From: Ctenosaura bakeri
Lineage: Eukaryota > Chordata > Lepidosauria > Squamata > Iguanidae
NCBI GenBank assembly: GCA_948474755.1
Contig: CAOLHI010002147.1
Coordinates: 1-64,000, forward strand
Length of the DNA stretch: 64,000 bases
Reading direction: 5' to 3'
Below, one piece after another: positions 10,186-21,553 of the stretch. Each line of letters opens with the position of its first letter. Positions within the stretch are counted from its first letter, which is position 1. A program made the translations under genes and the position numbers. Under the pieces are notes generated by a model that did no database searches, was not told the DNA's origin, and saw only the letters and a program-made list of their open reading frames with translations.

Positions 10186-10299
10186 TTAGTCTTCAGTACT
10201 TGGAAGAGTGTGCAGTAAATATGCCCAAGCACACAGTGGCTTGTGCCTCTATTTCTACCTTAGAAAGATGCAAGATCACCACATGTTCAGATCACAGTG

Positions 10300-10560
10300 G
10301 CATGTAGTGTGCAGAGCTGCTCTTGAAGAGTGTTCAGAAACTGTAGCTAGTGCAAAATGGGGTAGCTGCTTGGCCTTCTGGGGTGCCTTTTGTAAACCTC
10401 ACAAAACCAGACTTGCACAGGTTACATTGGCTTCCCATTTGGTTCTGAGACTGATTCAAGGTTCTAGTTCTCACTAACAAAGCCCTGCGTGGTTTGGGGC
10501 AAGGTTAGTTGCCAATCATCTCCTTCTCTTAGAAACTCTCCTTAGTTTGTATAATCAACT
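10300..10560 (+). mobile_element. L2-like LINE fragment
   Basis: Degenerate + strand coding for the region with GCAAAATGGGGTAGC..., TACATTGGCTTCCCATTTGG (LHWLPF-like) and AACAAAGCCCTGCGTGGTTTGGG (KALRGLG-like). These are landmarks of the L2 reverse-transcriptase C-terminal region. Confidence 0.68.
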
Positions 10561-11100
10561 TCAGAGATTCCCATATGTATTCTACCCCCAGGAGTAATTA
10601 ATTTGGAGGGGATGGGGGGGACACAGCCTTTTTGGTGACAGCACCTTAATTCTGAAAATTCATTCCTTAGAAAAGTAGATTTGTTCAATCTTTGCCTTGC
10701 TTTTACAGGCCATAAAGATAGTTTTGTTTAGACTGGTTTTTTTAAAAAAATCTTCTTCTCTGGATGTTTTAAAGATTTGTTTGATTTCCAGTATGGTAGT
10801 TTTGATCTGAGGTACAATGGTGGGCAAAAAAGAAATTCACATACGTTTTCATAGACAACAAATTTACATACCTCAAGGATTAATTTGCTACTACAAATGG
10901 GCCATCTGCCCTTCTGCATCACTACTTCAATGTATTTTTGCATCTACCTGTATATTTGGTGCAACCTAAGCATAGAGAAAGTAGGTTTTCCACCTGAATT
11001 TAAGTTTTTTTTAAAAGAAAACACAAAGATGCTAGTCCTCATTGAAATGGGAGAATTTGAAACTGTCCTCCATGTTGTTGCTGGTGGTGATCAAGTTAAA

Positions 11101-11254
11101 GGCCATTTCTGCACTAGCCTGTTATAGCACGATGATTCCACTTTCAACATCCTCTGGAATCCTGGGGTTTGCAGTTTCGGGAGGGGCCAGCCGGATTCCA
11201 GAGGATGTTGAAAGTGGAATCATCGCGCTATAACAGGCTAGTGTGGAAATGGCC
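11101..11254. mobile_element. Palindromic MITE, family P1, near-perfect hairpin copy
   Basis: The arms are nearly identical inverses (GGCCATTTCTGCACTAGCC ... GGCTAGTGTGGAAATGGCC). AAA flanks both sides. It is short, because arms meet with almost no loop, and it looks younger than copies 1-3. Confidence 0.9.
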
Positions 11255-12029
11255 AAAGACAAGGCTGAGGGAGGATTGTATAAATTCATGAACGGTGAGG
11301 ACAGGTATTATTAGCAAAAGTAATGAGAAAATATCTCCTAGGCAAATTTAGCTCCATATTATACAGCCATTCAGAAACACACACACACATCAATGTTTCT
11401 GAGGAAGTGTTTCTGAGGAAGTGAAATGTAATTCGTAAAATTACATTTTACGCGCGCAGGGGTGGGGGGAGAAAGAGAGAGAGAGTGCAACCAATAAGAT
11501 TTAAAACTGATTTTTGACTGAAAACAATTTTTAGATTTTCCACCCCCCAGCCTTTGAGATCTTCTCAGTTGGAAAGGAGATGGTCCAGAAATTGGGAAGC
11601 TGTGGGCAGTGGAATTAATAGTGATTTAAATCTAATTGGTTGCATTGGGACTTTGGCTTGATTTTTGAGAACATTCTTTGTGGAATTTTGGACAGAACTT
11701 CTCAATTTTTGTCCTTCAAAGAACGTTCTTGACTGTCTGGTCCCCAAAATATTCTTCTTTTGAAGAATATCTCACAGGATGTTGCCGTACTAGGATGCAA
11801 TTCTAGTCCTCATGGAAATGGGTGGGGAGAAGAAGAGAATTAAAGATGAACACAGCACTGGTGAGGGATAGTGGGCTGAGGGTATGTGATAAATTTTGGG
11901 TATAAAAAAGGCAAGGGAAGAAAGAAACCAAAACAAATGCCTTCTAATAATGTTCACATTAGAAAGATTGATTTTTATCAGAAGCTTTTACGAATTACAT
12001 TTCACTTCCTCAGAAACACTGATGGGGTA
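11255..12029. other. Intronic sequence with a perfect 35-base inverted repeat
   Basis: Contains short CA and GA repeats near 11377 and 11473, and an inverted pair of 35 bases at 11406-11440 and 11986-12020. No gene is supported. Confidence 0.6.
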
Positions 12030-12680
12030 CAAAATTCAAGCCTGAGGTGTTCTCAGTTACAGATCCGCCATTCAGTTTCACAGGGAGTAATGGCTTCAGG
12101 GTTGATTTCTTTCTTTCTTTCCCATCCCATAATTCCCCACCACCTCAGGGGAATTAGCAGCCCTCTCCTGCAAAGCCAAGATGAATCTTGCCCGTAGATG
12201 AGTGCGTCGCTCGCAGGTTGGGATGAAGGGGGTGGTATTCTTTTTGACCCGGCCGGACACCTAGTACGAACACTCCAAAACTGCAAGCCAAGAGCGGTTC
12301 CCCAGAACTGCAAGTCAAAAGCAGTTCTCCCCCACTCTCCCCAAATCCCCCATCTTATGACCCAGCAAAAGGGCCATATACTAAGCCACTGGACACATCA
12401 ATGCTTCCCAAGGGGGACAGATGTGAGGAGGAGGAGGCGATGGTGAGCGCAGCCCCGGCCTCTTCTCTTTGTGCTGAGTTGTAATTGGGCAGCCATTCCC
12501 CCAGCTGCCTTTCACACCCAAGCTTTCTCCCCCCTCCACCCGCACCTCCCTGGACCCCCAGCCCAATTGTATCAATGTCTCTGACGGTCAGGGAGGGCAA
12601 ACAATGGGAATTAGTAATAAGCCAGCCTGTGCCCCTCTCGCAGAATCAGTGTGCCAGCAAAGTTAGAGCCAAGGGGAATC
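12030..12680. promoter_or_regulatory. Candidate regulatory island C in intron 1
   Basis: A repeat-poor complex stretch with several homeodomain-type TAAT/ATTA cores (GGGAATTAGCAG, TTGTAATTGGGC, GGGAATTAGTAATAAG) and an ACAATGGG SOX-type core near 12602. No splice or start context. Conservation is untested. Confidence 0.38.
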
Positions 12681-12999
12681 GAGGGGGCAAAAAGAGAACC
12701 TGGGAAAGGTGTAATAGATGGAAGAAGAAGGCATGGTTACTCTTTAGTGTAACGGAAACAAAGTTTAGGCCAAAGAAGATTTGGGTTCTTTTTTCTTTTT
12801 GGAAAGGATTGGGGTGAGTTGAATTGGAAGAGTTTGTCCTGCCCCATGGAATTACCTGCCTCTTCTCCTCATTCTTAAATGCTCCAGTGGAAACTTTTTT
12901 TTTTTAAAGAAGGATTTTGCATGTGTACATTTGGTTTTTTTCTCCAGAAATTAAAAAAAAAAACACTGAGTGGGTTTTGAATGCTTTTCTCTACCAGCC

Positions 13000-13480
13000 T
13001 GGTGAATTTGGGGTTATGTCATTGTGGAATCTCTGGTTGGTCCTTGGCCTTTCCCTGCAAGGTTGGGGTAAGTGGATTTTTAATTTCTCCTTCTTCATAT
13101 GCCTGGAATACTCTTTCTCTCTCTCTGTCTCTGCTGTCTCTATGGTTGCTGTTTCATGATGTGAACTTTGGACCAGTACGGACCTGGGAGAGAGGGTCAT
13201 GAAATTTGGGAGAAATTTTTGCTGGTGATGTTTCTGGGGATGAGAGATTTGGCAAAATAAAGGACTTACTGTGCCCCCTTCCAGTTTACTGAAAAACTTT
13301 TGGGTGATGCTCTGTTCTTCTAATTCTAATTCTTCCTTCTACTCCCACATCCAAGAGTCTCAAGTTCTTTTGGGTTTCAGTTCATCCACAGTATTGTGCG
13401 TTGCAGATCTTGGATGTTGGGACAAATCCAAATTGCTTCCTTGTTGGCTTCAAATCTGCTATCCTGGGCTAGTATGGTGA
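13000..13480 (+). repeat. Dispersed repeat E, copy 1
   Basis: Closely matches 17270-17720 in order: GGAATACTCTTTC, CATGATGTGAACTTTG, GAGAGATTTGG, AAATAAAGGAC, TTTACTGAAAAACTT and CCAAGAGTCTCAAGT. Class unknown. Confidence 0.75.
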
Positions 13481-15460
13481 GATGTTGATTACTGGAAGGA
13501 GGAGGGATTACAAAATGCTCTAACTGGGTTTTTAAAAAATTGGGAAGATCGGCTCTTCAGTTCCAGAGATGAAAACCTAAGCAGGGCCAGAGGAGAGATA
13601 ATGGGGCAGGAGGTTAGGCATGGGAGGTTAACACTTTCATATTTTTCTTGTTCAGTTTTGCTTTCTGATGACTTAAGCATAGATGATCTGAGCTCTGAGC
13701 ATAGATGATCATGATTCAAATGATTCAAATGGGCTGCTGCCTACGAATAAACCATTCCGTCTATCTCCACTTGGTATAAAACCGCGAAGTTGGAACTGGG
13801 GAACTGGTGATGGGATGGAGTTATGGAGTTGTGTAGGCTGCAAGAAGTTTCTTTCCTTCAAATTGCAAAAGCTTTTCTTTTCTTTTCTTTTTCTCCTCCG
13901 GGTTGTCTCAGATATTCCCGAGACTCAAACAGTACAATATCAAAAGGACAAGAAGATTCTGTAGAATTTGGCAGTAAAAAAAAATTGACTGCTTTGCTTA
14001 TGGGTGCAATGGTAATTCTGCGTTTCTGTGTTGTGTGCCTATTTTTCTTGCTATCAGAGAAGGTGCCATGTCTTACTTTGGGTTCTGTCCACAGATAGGG
14101 TTCTGTGTTCATTCCCAATTTGGTTGTAATTTCAAGTGTATTTCAACACAATGCACACAAGTGCACACACATACCCTGTTCACTTTTGTGATTCAGGATT
14201 TGATTCTCTTTTAGTGCTGGAAGCAGAATTAGGTCTAATGTGAGCCTCTTGGGACACCCGGTTTTACTACAGTTTTTATAAGAGTGGAGGACCACATATA
14301 ATTCGGAGCTCAACTTTCTATTTATAATAAAGCAGACAGTTACTTACAAAGTAGATCCTAAACTGAATATGTTTTATGCAGATTGCTTTGGGGTTTTCTT
14401 GCCTGCTGACAAGGTCCACCCAAAAGGCAAGCGTGGACCCCAAAATGGGGGACGGGGAACTCAAGCCCCCTTAAAATTAGATTAGAGGACAGAGATCCCC
14501 CTGAAATGATCTGGCAAAGTAGGACCACCAAGACCTCTTTTGTAGCTGTGCCTCTTTGGCTGTTATCAATCAGAGGTGTGTGCTAATTGATCAAGCATTT
14601 AGAAATGCTAAGACAATGATTACCTTTTATCCTCCCAGAAATAACAAAGGCTGCCTTGCAACCTATCCATCTATTTGATGGATGGTCAATATGGTTGATA
14701 TCTATTTGAGATGGATAGGGTAGGTTGGGTTTGGGGTAGGTGGGTTTTTAAATCCACACTTATTTGGGTGTAAGTAACACCAAACATGAGGAGGTAATAT
14801 CTAAGTACCTCCCTTATGCTGGCAAGAGTCTTCATGTTTAAGGATATTCGAGTGATAACAGATGGGGGAAAGAACTTGCTCTTCTCCTCATACTCCTGCA
14901 AGCAAGCAAAATTAATAACACCCTATCTGCCTTAAAAACAGCCCCCTCTGCCTTAAAAACAGTACCAGGGTCCTTCAGTGTAGGAGAAAACGGCCTCCAC
15001 CCCTATTTTACTCCAAATTCTAGTTGGTTTGGTGCCCTCTCTTGTAGAAAGCCTCCAACCGTTTCTCTTTGAAATTAATCATTTGGCATCATTAAAACTA
15101 CTTTACTGAACCTGTCTTCATTTCCTTGTTATATAATGTTCCACTAGCATGGAAACAATGAGGAAGGAATATTCCTCTCTCTGCCTGTCTTCTTAGCAGA
15201 CCTTTGTCTACAACCCTCTGGATCAGTCTTCCCCAAACTTTGTGTCCACCACATGAGTTGGTACTATAACTCCCGACATCCTCAGCTAGCATAGGAAAGA
15301 CAAAATTTCACAGTGGCGAGTGGGGAGCCGGAAGAAAGACGATAGTCCCTATAATCAAAAGTTGGTGCACTTTTTACAAATCTTCTTTTTGAAACACTCA
15401 CAGGGCTTTAAGAGGCACATATATGCATATTCCCATTTCAGGGTTTTGAAAATGACCTCT
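13481..15460. other. Intronic sequence without supported gene
   Basis: Mostly single-copy AT-rich sequence. Short frames on both strands lack domains. Near 15225-15300 there is a fragment of the ACTCCCGACATCCTCAGC type of small squamate repeat. Confidence 0.4.
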
Positions 15461-15462
15461 CT

Positions 15463-15660
15463 TTCACACTATACCAATTATACCATTATGATATCATGTT
15501 TGCTGCCCTGACTGCATCCTACAGAATCCTGGGATTTGTAGTTTGATGAGGCACCAGAGCTGTTGCACACAACTCTCAAAAAACTACCAGCCCCAGGATT
15601 CCATAGTATGGAGCCACCTCAGTTAAAGTGGTATCAAATTGTTACAAATGTGTAGTGAGA
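15463..15660. mobile_element. Palindromic element family P3-like
   Basis: TTTCACACTATACCAATTATACC at one end and a decayed inverse at the other, with ATCCTGGGATTTGTAGTTTGATGAGG and CTACCAGCCCCAGGATTCCATAG as inner arms. Confidence 0.65.
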
Positions 15661-15670
15661 AAGAGAATTT

Positions 15671-15791
15671 GGCCATTTCCACACTAGACTGTTATAGCCA
15701 GCTGGTCCCTCCTTAAACTGTAAACCCCAGAATACCATAGGATGTTGAAAGTGGAATAATAGTGCTATAACAGTCTAGTGTGGAAATGGCC
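15671..15791. mobile_element. Palindromic MITE, family P1, asymmetric copy
   Basis: Has both termini (GGCCATTTCCACACTAGACTGTTATAG and its inverse), but most of the left arm is missing, leaving one full arm plus one terminus. Confidence 0.85.
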
Positions 15792-16174
15792 TTGGATATT
15801 TTTCTGTGGAGAGTTTCTGTCCTCCCAGAAATGGAGTTCTTGTTTATGAATAAATCCTCATTGCATGATAAACCAAACTGACAATGCATTTCAGCAGAAA
15901 GTACAAAATATTTTTCCAAAATACAGTATTGTTGGTCTTAAGCAACAGAAAAACATAGACAAATCCTGCTTTGATTTTCAGGCACAAGCCAGTCACTTGA
16001 GTAGGCTGTTGGATATAAAAAGCTAGCTGAGTTCAGCAAGTTTGCTCAAGACTTTTGTATCTAAGCATCTAAGGTTCAGTGTATTGTCTGAAGTGAGCCA
16101 GCACTGAAGCTGGACAGTTCCCCAAGGATTGCTGTGTTTATTTCATGTAGCAAAACCATTCCAGGGGTTTGGTT

Positions 16175-16285
16175 GGTGGAATCTTAAAAAAATCTTGCCA
16201 AGAAAGCCCTATGATAGGGTCACTTTAGGTTCACCATAAGTCAGAAACTACTTGAAGGCACAAAACCACAACCTCAACCTCAACC
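16175..16285 (+). mobile_element. Sauria SINE 3' fragment
   Basis: AAATCTTGCCAAGAAAGCCCTATGATAGGGTCACTTTAGG, then CACCATAAGTCAGAAACTACTTGAAGGCAC and an A/C-rich tail. The tRNA-like head is missing. Confidence 0.8.
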
Positions 16286-16350
16286 ATATAAACAACCGAT
16301 TTTAAAACCAAGAAATACTGAAGTGGAGAAAACCTTGAAACATTAAGAGA

Positions 16351-16525
16351 AATGTTGTTGCTGTGTGCCTTCAAGTTGCTTCTGATTCATGGGGTCTTTT
16401 GGGGCTGAGACTGTGTGACTCATCCAAGGTCACCCAGTGGGTTTCCATGGCCAAAAGGGAAATCAAAACCTGGTCTCCACGGTCACAGTTCAACACTCAA
16501 ACCACCACACCACGCTGGCTCCCAT
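16351..16525 (-). mobile_element. Sauria SINE (tRNA-derived)
   Basis: TTGTTGCTGTGTGCCTTCAAGTTGC (3' domain) at the left and CAAACCACCACACCACGCTGGCTCC (tRNA-like A-box region, inverted) at the right. With the 3' fragment at 16175-16285 it forms a tail-to-tail pair about 65 bases apart. Confidence 0.85.
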
Positions 16526-17269
16526 TTAAGAGAAGTATTGTGGTTCAAAACATTCACAGTTCACTGGGTCTGCTTTTAGGGCTGTTCTTCTCATAACAGG
16601 AGAAATCTCCAATTTTTGTGTGGGTTTCCTCGTCATAGGCGGAAGCCACTGTGATCTTTAGCTTCCAGTTATTGAAAAAAGGAACCAGGAAAAGTCTTTC
16701 TGCGAAGGTGAATTGGCACCTGCTCTGCCAGCAAAGTTTTTCAAAGCTTCTCTTGGAGACAATGGTGTAGAGAGGCACTGGCTAAGATGTTTTTACAGAC
16801 GATGGGTTTTTATTGCTTTGCCTTGTCTTGTTCTTTTCCCCCTGTGATGGTTTACGGCTTAGACAGAAACTGAAGGTGGCAGATCTGCTGTGTGTCACTC
16901 CAATAAGTTATTGTTTGGCTTAGTCTGTGGCAGGAAAAGGTTGAGGGGGGAACAGATCTTCGTGGCACATTAAAGACTGATGAGTTTTCTTTGGGATAAC
17001 TTTTCATGAACTGCAGTCCGCTCGATCAGACAGATGAATCCCAATCCCACCTTCGATGAAGTGGGGAGTAGTCCACAAAAGCCCCATAAAATTTGTTGGC
17101 CTTTAAAGTGCTGTTTTACAATACATCAGAGGGTCGAATTCCAAATGGAGGCCATATCTCAGGGATGCAGCTAAGTTGGGGAGAGTGGGATTAAAGGCAT
17201 TTCCTCTAAGACAAGAATTTTGTCCGATCCGTGGAATTTTCCTTCAGACTCCAAATTTCTAGAACTGCA
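16526..17269. other. Intronic sequence with a decayed dispersed repeat
   Basis: 16945-17115 (CACATTAAAGACTGATGAGTTTTC ... CATGAACTGCAGTCCGCTCGATCAGACAGATG ... TTTGTTGGCCTTTAAAGTGC) is a recognisable reptile dispersed repeat whose class I cannot assign. No gene. Confidence 0.5.
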
Positions 17270-17900
17270 GAGAATGAAGCCTGGGAAGCTCTTCATGCAT
17301 AGAACTCTCTGATTCTTTGTGTTTGTATTCCCTTGGTCACTTTTCCTGCCTCTCTTCTTGGGATGCCTTAACTGGATTTCTAAAGTGGATTTAATTTTTT
17401 TTATTCTTATAGTTCCTGGAATACTCTTTCATTCTCTCATTCTGCCATTTCTATGGCTGTGTTCCATGATGTGAACTTTGTACCAATACAGAACTAGGAG
17501 AACGGGTTGTGAATTTTGGGGAAAAATTGTGCCAGTGATATTTTCGGAAGGAGAGATTTGGGGAAATAAAGGACCTGATTCCCCCCACCCCCACCACAAT
17601 TTACTGAAAAACTTGTGAGTGATGCCTTGTTTTTCTGATTCTCCTTTCTACTTCCACATCCAAGAGTCTCAAGTCCTTTTGGGTCTCAATTCCTCCATCA
17701 GTGTCATACATTGCAAATCTTGGAGACTGACACCATTCTAGTGATTTCAAAATGTTCCAGTGAGGTTTCACGGTCCTACAGTACTAGAAAATTGAGGATC
17801 GAAAGAAAATGTCATTTGGGGATGACAGAATTCTTATTGAGAGTGAAAGTTTTTATTTCCCCTCTCTGTAATTACACCCCTGCTCTGGCCAAACACATTT
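17270..17900 (+). repeat. Dispersed repeat E, longest copy
   Basis: The first 450 bases match 13000-13480. The last 180 bases (GAAAATGTCATTTGGGGATGACAGAATTCTTA...ATTACACCCCTG) match pieces near 39880 and 53345. This indicates a family at least 600 bases long. Confidence 0.72.
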
Positions 17901-19199
17901 TTTAACCCAGTACTGTAAATTGCTCCAGAATTGGACACTGAAATATCATTTCCATCTTTACTTATAACCTAAAACTTTGAGGAGGGTTTTAAAAAATGGC
18001 TTCTACAATTTCAGTGTGTAACTATTCTTGGAGTAGGTATAAGGCTTGCAGAAAACAGCAGAACTAAAAGCCTAAATACCGGCAAAACCAGACTGTCTGG
18101 TTGACACCTTTGAGCCATATGGACCAGCATCAATGGGGGGGTACTTGCATATATGAGGTGCCTACCAGTTTGTTGCTTTCATTGTCGGTTCTGTTTATAA
18201 TTTGTGTTTGGGACGACAGTGGTTAAAGTTGGATATCTTTCCTGTTCAAATGTAAGCTGTTCACACCACACTTTTCCAAGCAACTCTGTCTGGGAAAAAG
18301 CCAGGGTTTTCTGAAGAGCGCAGTATCCATTTCCAGATATTGGGAGGATGATGGGAAATGTAGTGGGAAAGAGCCTGGTAATCCAACACTCCTGGGTTCT
18401 TTCTGGACTTTATGGTACATAGGGGTGCAATTCTTCATTTAATTTTCTTCTTGAATCAAGCAACAATTAATTTGAGCATTTTTTCCCCACTGAAAGAAAA
18501 TCTTTGAAATCTGTGCAGTTTTTGAATATAATTTAAAGCTTTGCACTTATTCTGCACAAAATTTGTGTGTGTGTGTTTTTCTGCAGGACACAGCATCTTT
18601 TTGTATTATTTTCTTCATATAAAATGCTATTTCCTGTGCAGAAAATGCTGAGTTTGGGGGGGAAAATGTCAGTTTTGCATAAAGTCAAAAACTGTGAAGA
18701 TTCCATCAATCCAGGATCATTCTTGTCAGGATTTCCCCAACATTTAAGAAAACCATTCTTTGACCATATAAAAAAATATTTTTTGCATGTTCTTTCTGTC
18801 TCTGATGCTGCGAAACTGCTGCTTCCCAATTGTTTGAAGAAGAAACCCTTGATTTCAAATGAAATTTCTTCTCATTCTGAAGCACAGCTCAGATTTTTAG
18901 GGCTTTCCTTCTCTCATAAGAGGCCTCTAATCTCTGGCAAATGAGATAGACAGTAGTACTTCCTCCTCATCCAAAAATGTGAAAGCAATGTCCCAGGGAA
19001 ATTTCAAAGAATTTTGAGGTTTGAGGTGATAAAATGGATGCTCAGAATGCATACAGGTGCTTCAGTTTTTGCCTTAGCTGTAGGTTTTCAAAACAATGCA
19101 AAAAGCCTGCAGAACATGTTTACCAGAGGAAAACTTCAGATGAGTGTACACATCACACACTGTTGGCAGTGATCCCAAACCCAACAGTCCTTCAGCAGA
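17901..19199. other. Intronic sequence without supported gene
   Basis: Low-complexity only at a short GT run near 18562. The frame at 18567-18944 has no recognisable domain and no splice context, so I do not call it coding. Confidence 0.4.
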
Positions 19200-19382
19200 A
19201 TAATAGAGTAAAAACTGGGAAGGGGACTGCTATATCGTTAATGGCTGCATAGATGAGGAAATTTCAGTGGATGTTGCCTGTCTCAAAAACAGGTACCAAG
19301 CAACACCCGGCTGAAATTCCTTCTTCTAAGCAAATATTAAAGAGACAGGAGCTCTCCCTAGTTTTCACATTGTCAAGCCCAC
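19200..19382. mobile_element. Palindromic element family P2, copy 7
   Basis: AAAACTGGGAAGGGGACTGCTATATCGTTAATGGCTG faces ATTAAAGAGACAGGAGCTCTCCCTAGTTTTCAC. The centre carries GGATGTTGCCTGTCTC / ACCAAGCAACACC. Confidence 0.75.
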
Positions 19383-19589
19383 TTGGGTATTGAGGCTAGT
19401 TTGGGCCCTGTAATATTAGTTAGGTTAAGACACTGAGCATGGGGTTTACTTTTGGACTGTACTGTCCACCTCTTTGCTCCATCCACAACCAGCATTTAGC
19501 GTATGGACAGGCAAATGGTGACCCCATGTGGCCCTCAATGCTGTTTTCATGAACTTTGGCCCTTCTGAATTCCCCAGACTGTTTTTTTT

Positions 19590-19793
19590 TTCCACCAGTG
19601 TGGTGTAATGGTTTGAGAGTTGGACGATGACCCTAGAGACCAGGATTGGATTCCCTGCTTGGCCAGGGAAATCCACTGGGTGACCTTGAGTGTGTCACAC
19701 ACTCTCAGCCAAAGGAAATCCCGTGACTGATTCCCCTTAGGGTTGCTATAACTCAGAAATGACTTGAAGGTACACATTACCAACAACAGCAAG
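19590..19793 (+). mobile_element. Sauria SINE (tRNA-derived), full length
   Basis: Head CCAGTGTGGTGTAATGGTTTGAG (A-box type), B-box-like GGATTGGATTCC, core CACTGGGTGACCTTGAG, and 3' domain AACTCAGAAATGACTTGAAGG ending in a CAACAACAGCAA tail. A CR1 3' fragment abuts the tail. Confidence 0.88.
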
Positions 19794-19795
19794 AA

Positions 19796-20430
19796 TAAGA
19801 GTGTGATGCGGCAGCTAAAAAAAGGGAATGCAATTCTGGGCTGCATTAATAGGAGTCTAGTGTCTAGGTTAAGCGAAGTGATGGTCCTACTCTGTTCTGC
19901 TTTGCTCAGACCCCACCTGGAATCCTGTGTCCAGTTCTGGGTACCAGAGTTCAGGAAGGATATTGACAAACTGGAACGTGTCCAGAGGAGGGCAACCAAA
20001 ATGGCAGAAGGTCTTGAAACCATGTAGCCCTATGAGGAGTGGCTTAGGGAGTTGGGTACGTTTAGCCTGGAGAAGAGAAGGTTAAGAGGCAACACGATAG
20101 CTGTGTTTAAATATTTGAAGAGATGTTATATGGAAGATGGAGCAAGCCTGTTTTCTGCTGCTCTGGAGAATAGGACACAGAACAATGGCTTCAAACTTCA
20201 AGAAAAGAGATTCCATCTAAACATTAGGAAGAACTTTTTGATGGTAAGAGCTGTCCGGCAGTGGAATCTGCTGCCTTGGAGTGTGGTGGAGTCTCCTCCT
20301 TTAGAGGTTTTTAAACAGAGGCTGGATGGCCATCTCTCGGGAGTGCTTTGATGGTGTATTCCTGCATGGCACAATGGGGCTGGACTTGGTGGCCCTTGTG
20401 GTCTCTTTCAATTCCACGATTCTATGATTC
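19796..20430 (+). mobile_element. CR1 LINE 3' fragment
   Basis: Encodes the degenerate ORF2 end: [20 protein letters not shown]-like, [51 protein letters not shown] and [12 protein letters not shown], then the TTCCACGATTCTATGATTCC tail diagnostic of CR1. Frameshifted relative to a full-length ORF. Confidence 0.92.
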
Positions 20431-20639
20431 CATAAGAACAACAATATGAATGCCACTCTGAGAAATCTTCAGGAGGGGCAGTTCATCTTGCAAATAGGTT
20501 GTGCCCATCCCACACTTTTGAGAAGATTTTTTAAAAAATCTCTTTTTCAGAACCAAATATCTGACCACTTTCTGTTTTGGTTTTTGGAATTTTGGGCTGC
20601 TTATGCTTCCCCAGAGAATCTCAGGGGCCCTGAAATCTA

Positions 20640-21540
20640 GTGCCCCTACCTGGCCTGCCACAGTTGCCAAAGCTTGCTTTAGTAGCAAAAGGAAGGAAAA
20701 CTCATTTTGCTTAATTTTGTAATGGGAATGTTCCATTCGGTCACCAGAACCATCCCATCTCTGGTTGAGCCATCGATACCCATTCTTGGGTCCCGCCATG
20801 GGACCTCGGCCTTGCCACGGTGGGGGCGTTGGCCGTTTTACGACTGTCCGCGCCCAACGCCAAGTCCAAAGACAATCGGCTGCTGAATGTGTGTGGGTGT
20901 GAACAAAGTCCTGGGTTCACGGCAACCCCCTCGGCCTCTCCCAAGAGCAGCAGGGGCAAGGGAGAGCCAGGATGGACCCGTGATAGATTCAAAGGGCGGA
21001 GGTGAGGGCAGACCCATCCTTGAGTGATGGGGCAAGTCATGGGAACCTCACCCTGAGCACATCACGTGGGCCAGGCAGATGGGCAAGGCCGAGGCGGGGG
21101 CCATTGTTTCGTGAACGGGACAATAGGGGCTGCCTCAGCCCCCTTGTGACCCGGGGCATTGTTCCTCTCGCCTGCCCCCCCGCAAACCCTCTGCCATGAG
21201 GCCTCCTTTCGCTCCGCCATGCAGTTGCTAAGGCCGGGGCTGAATGGCAGCATCCATCAAGATGTCAAGGGGGACAATCCCGTATCCCCCTCCTCCGTGT
21301 CCCTCACGCGCGTGCACACACAGCCCCCTCTGCCCAGCAGACTCCATTGTCATCAACGGAGTTTAACTTTGTGGCAGCCGCCCATGGCTTTTTGAAAGAC
21401 CCGCACAGCAGAGCGTGCAGCTCCCTGAGGGGATTAAAGTCTCTCTTATTCCAACACCCCACAGTGATTTCCATCTGTTGGCTTTGTGAGGTGAGGGGAA
21501 GAACAGGCGTAGGCCATGTGGGACGCACCCTAATTTTGGA
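20640..21540. promoter_or_regulatory. Candidate regulatory island D in intron 1
   Basis: A GC-rich, CpG-containing, repeat-free block of about 900 bases. SOX-type cores are numerous: ACAATCGG near 20872, ACAAAGTC near 20902, an inverted pair ATTGT (21103-21107) / ACAAT (21120-21124), GGGCATTGTTCC near 21156 and CCATTGTC near 21347. No signal-peptide ORF or donor site fits exon 1, so I favour an intronic enhancer over a promoter. Confidence 0.48.
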
Positions 21541-21553
21541 GGTTATCCTGGTC

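Noticed and set aside
18567..18944. 125-codon plus-strand frame
   Set aside because: Compositionally unremarkable, with no recognised domain and an overlapping minus frame of similar length.
20820..21005. Possible IGDCC3 exon 1 in a CpG-bearing block
   Set aside because: The short frame has no hydrophobic signal peptide, and no phase-1 donor site follows it. The missing exon is more likely upstream of the window.
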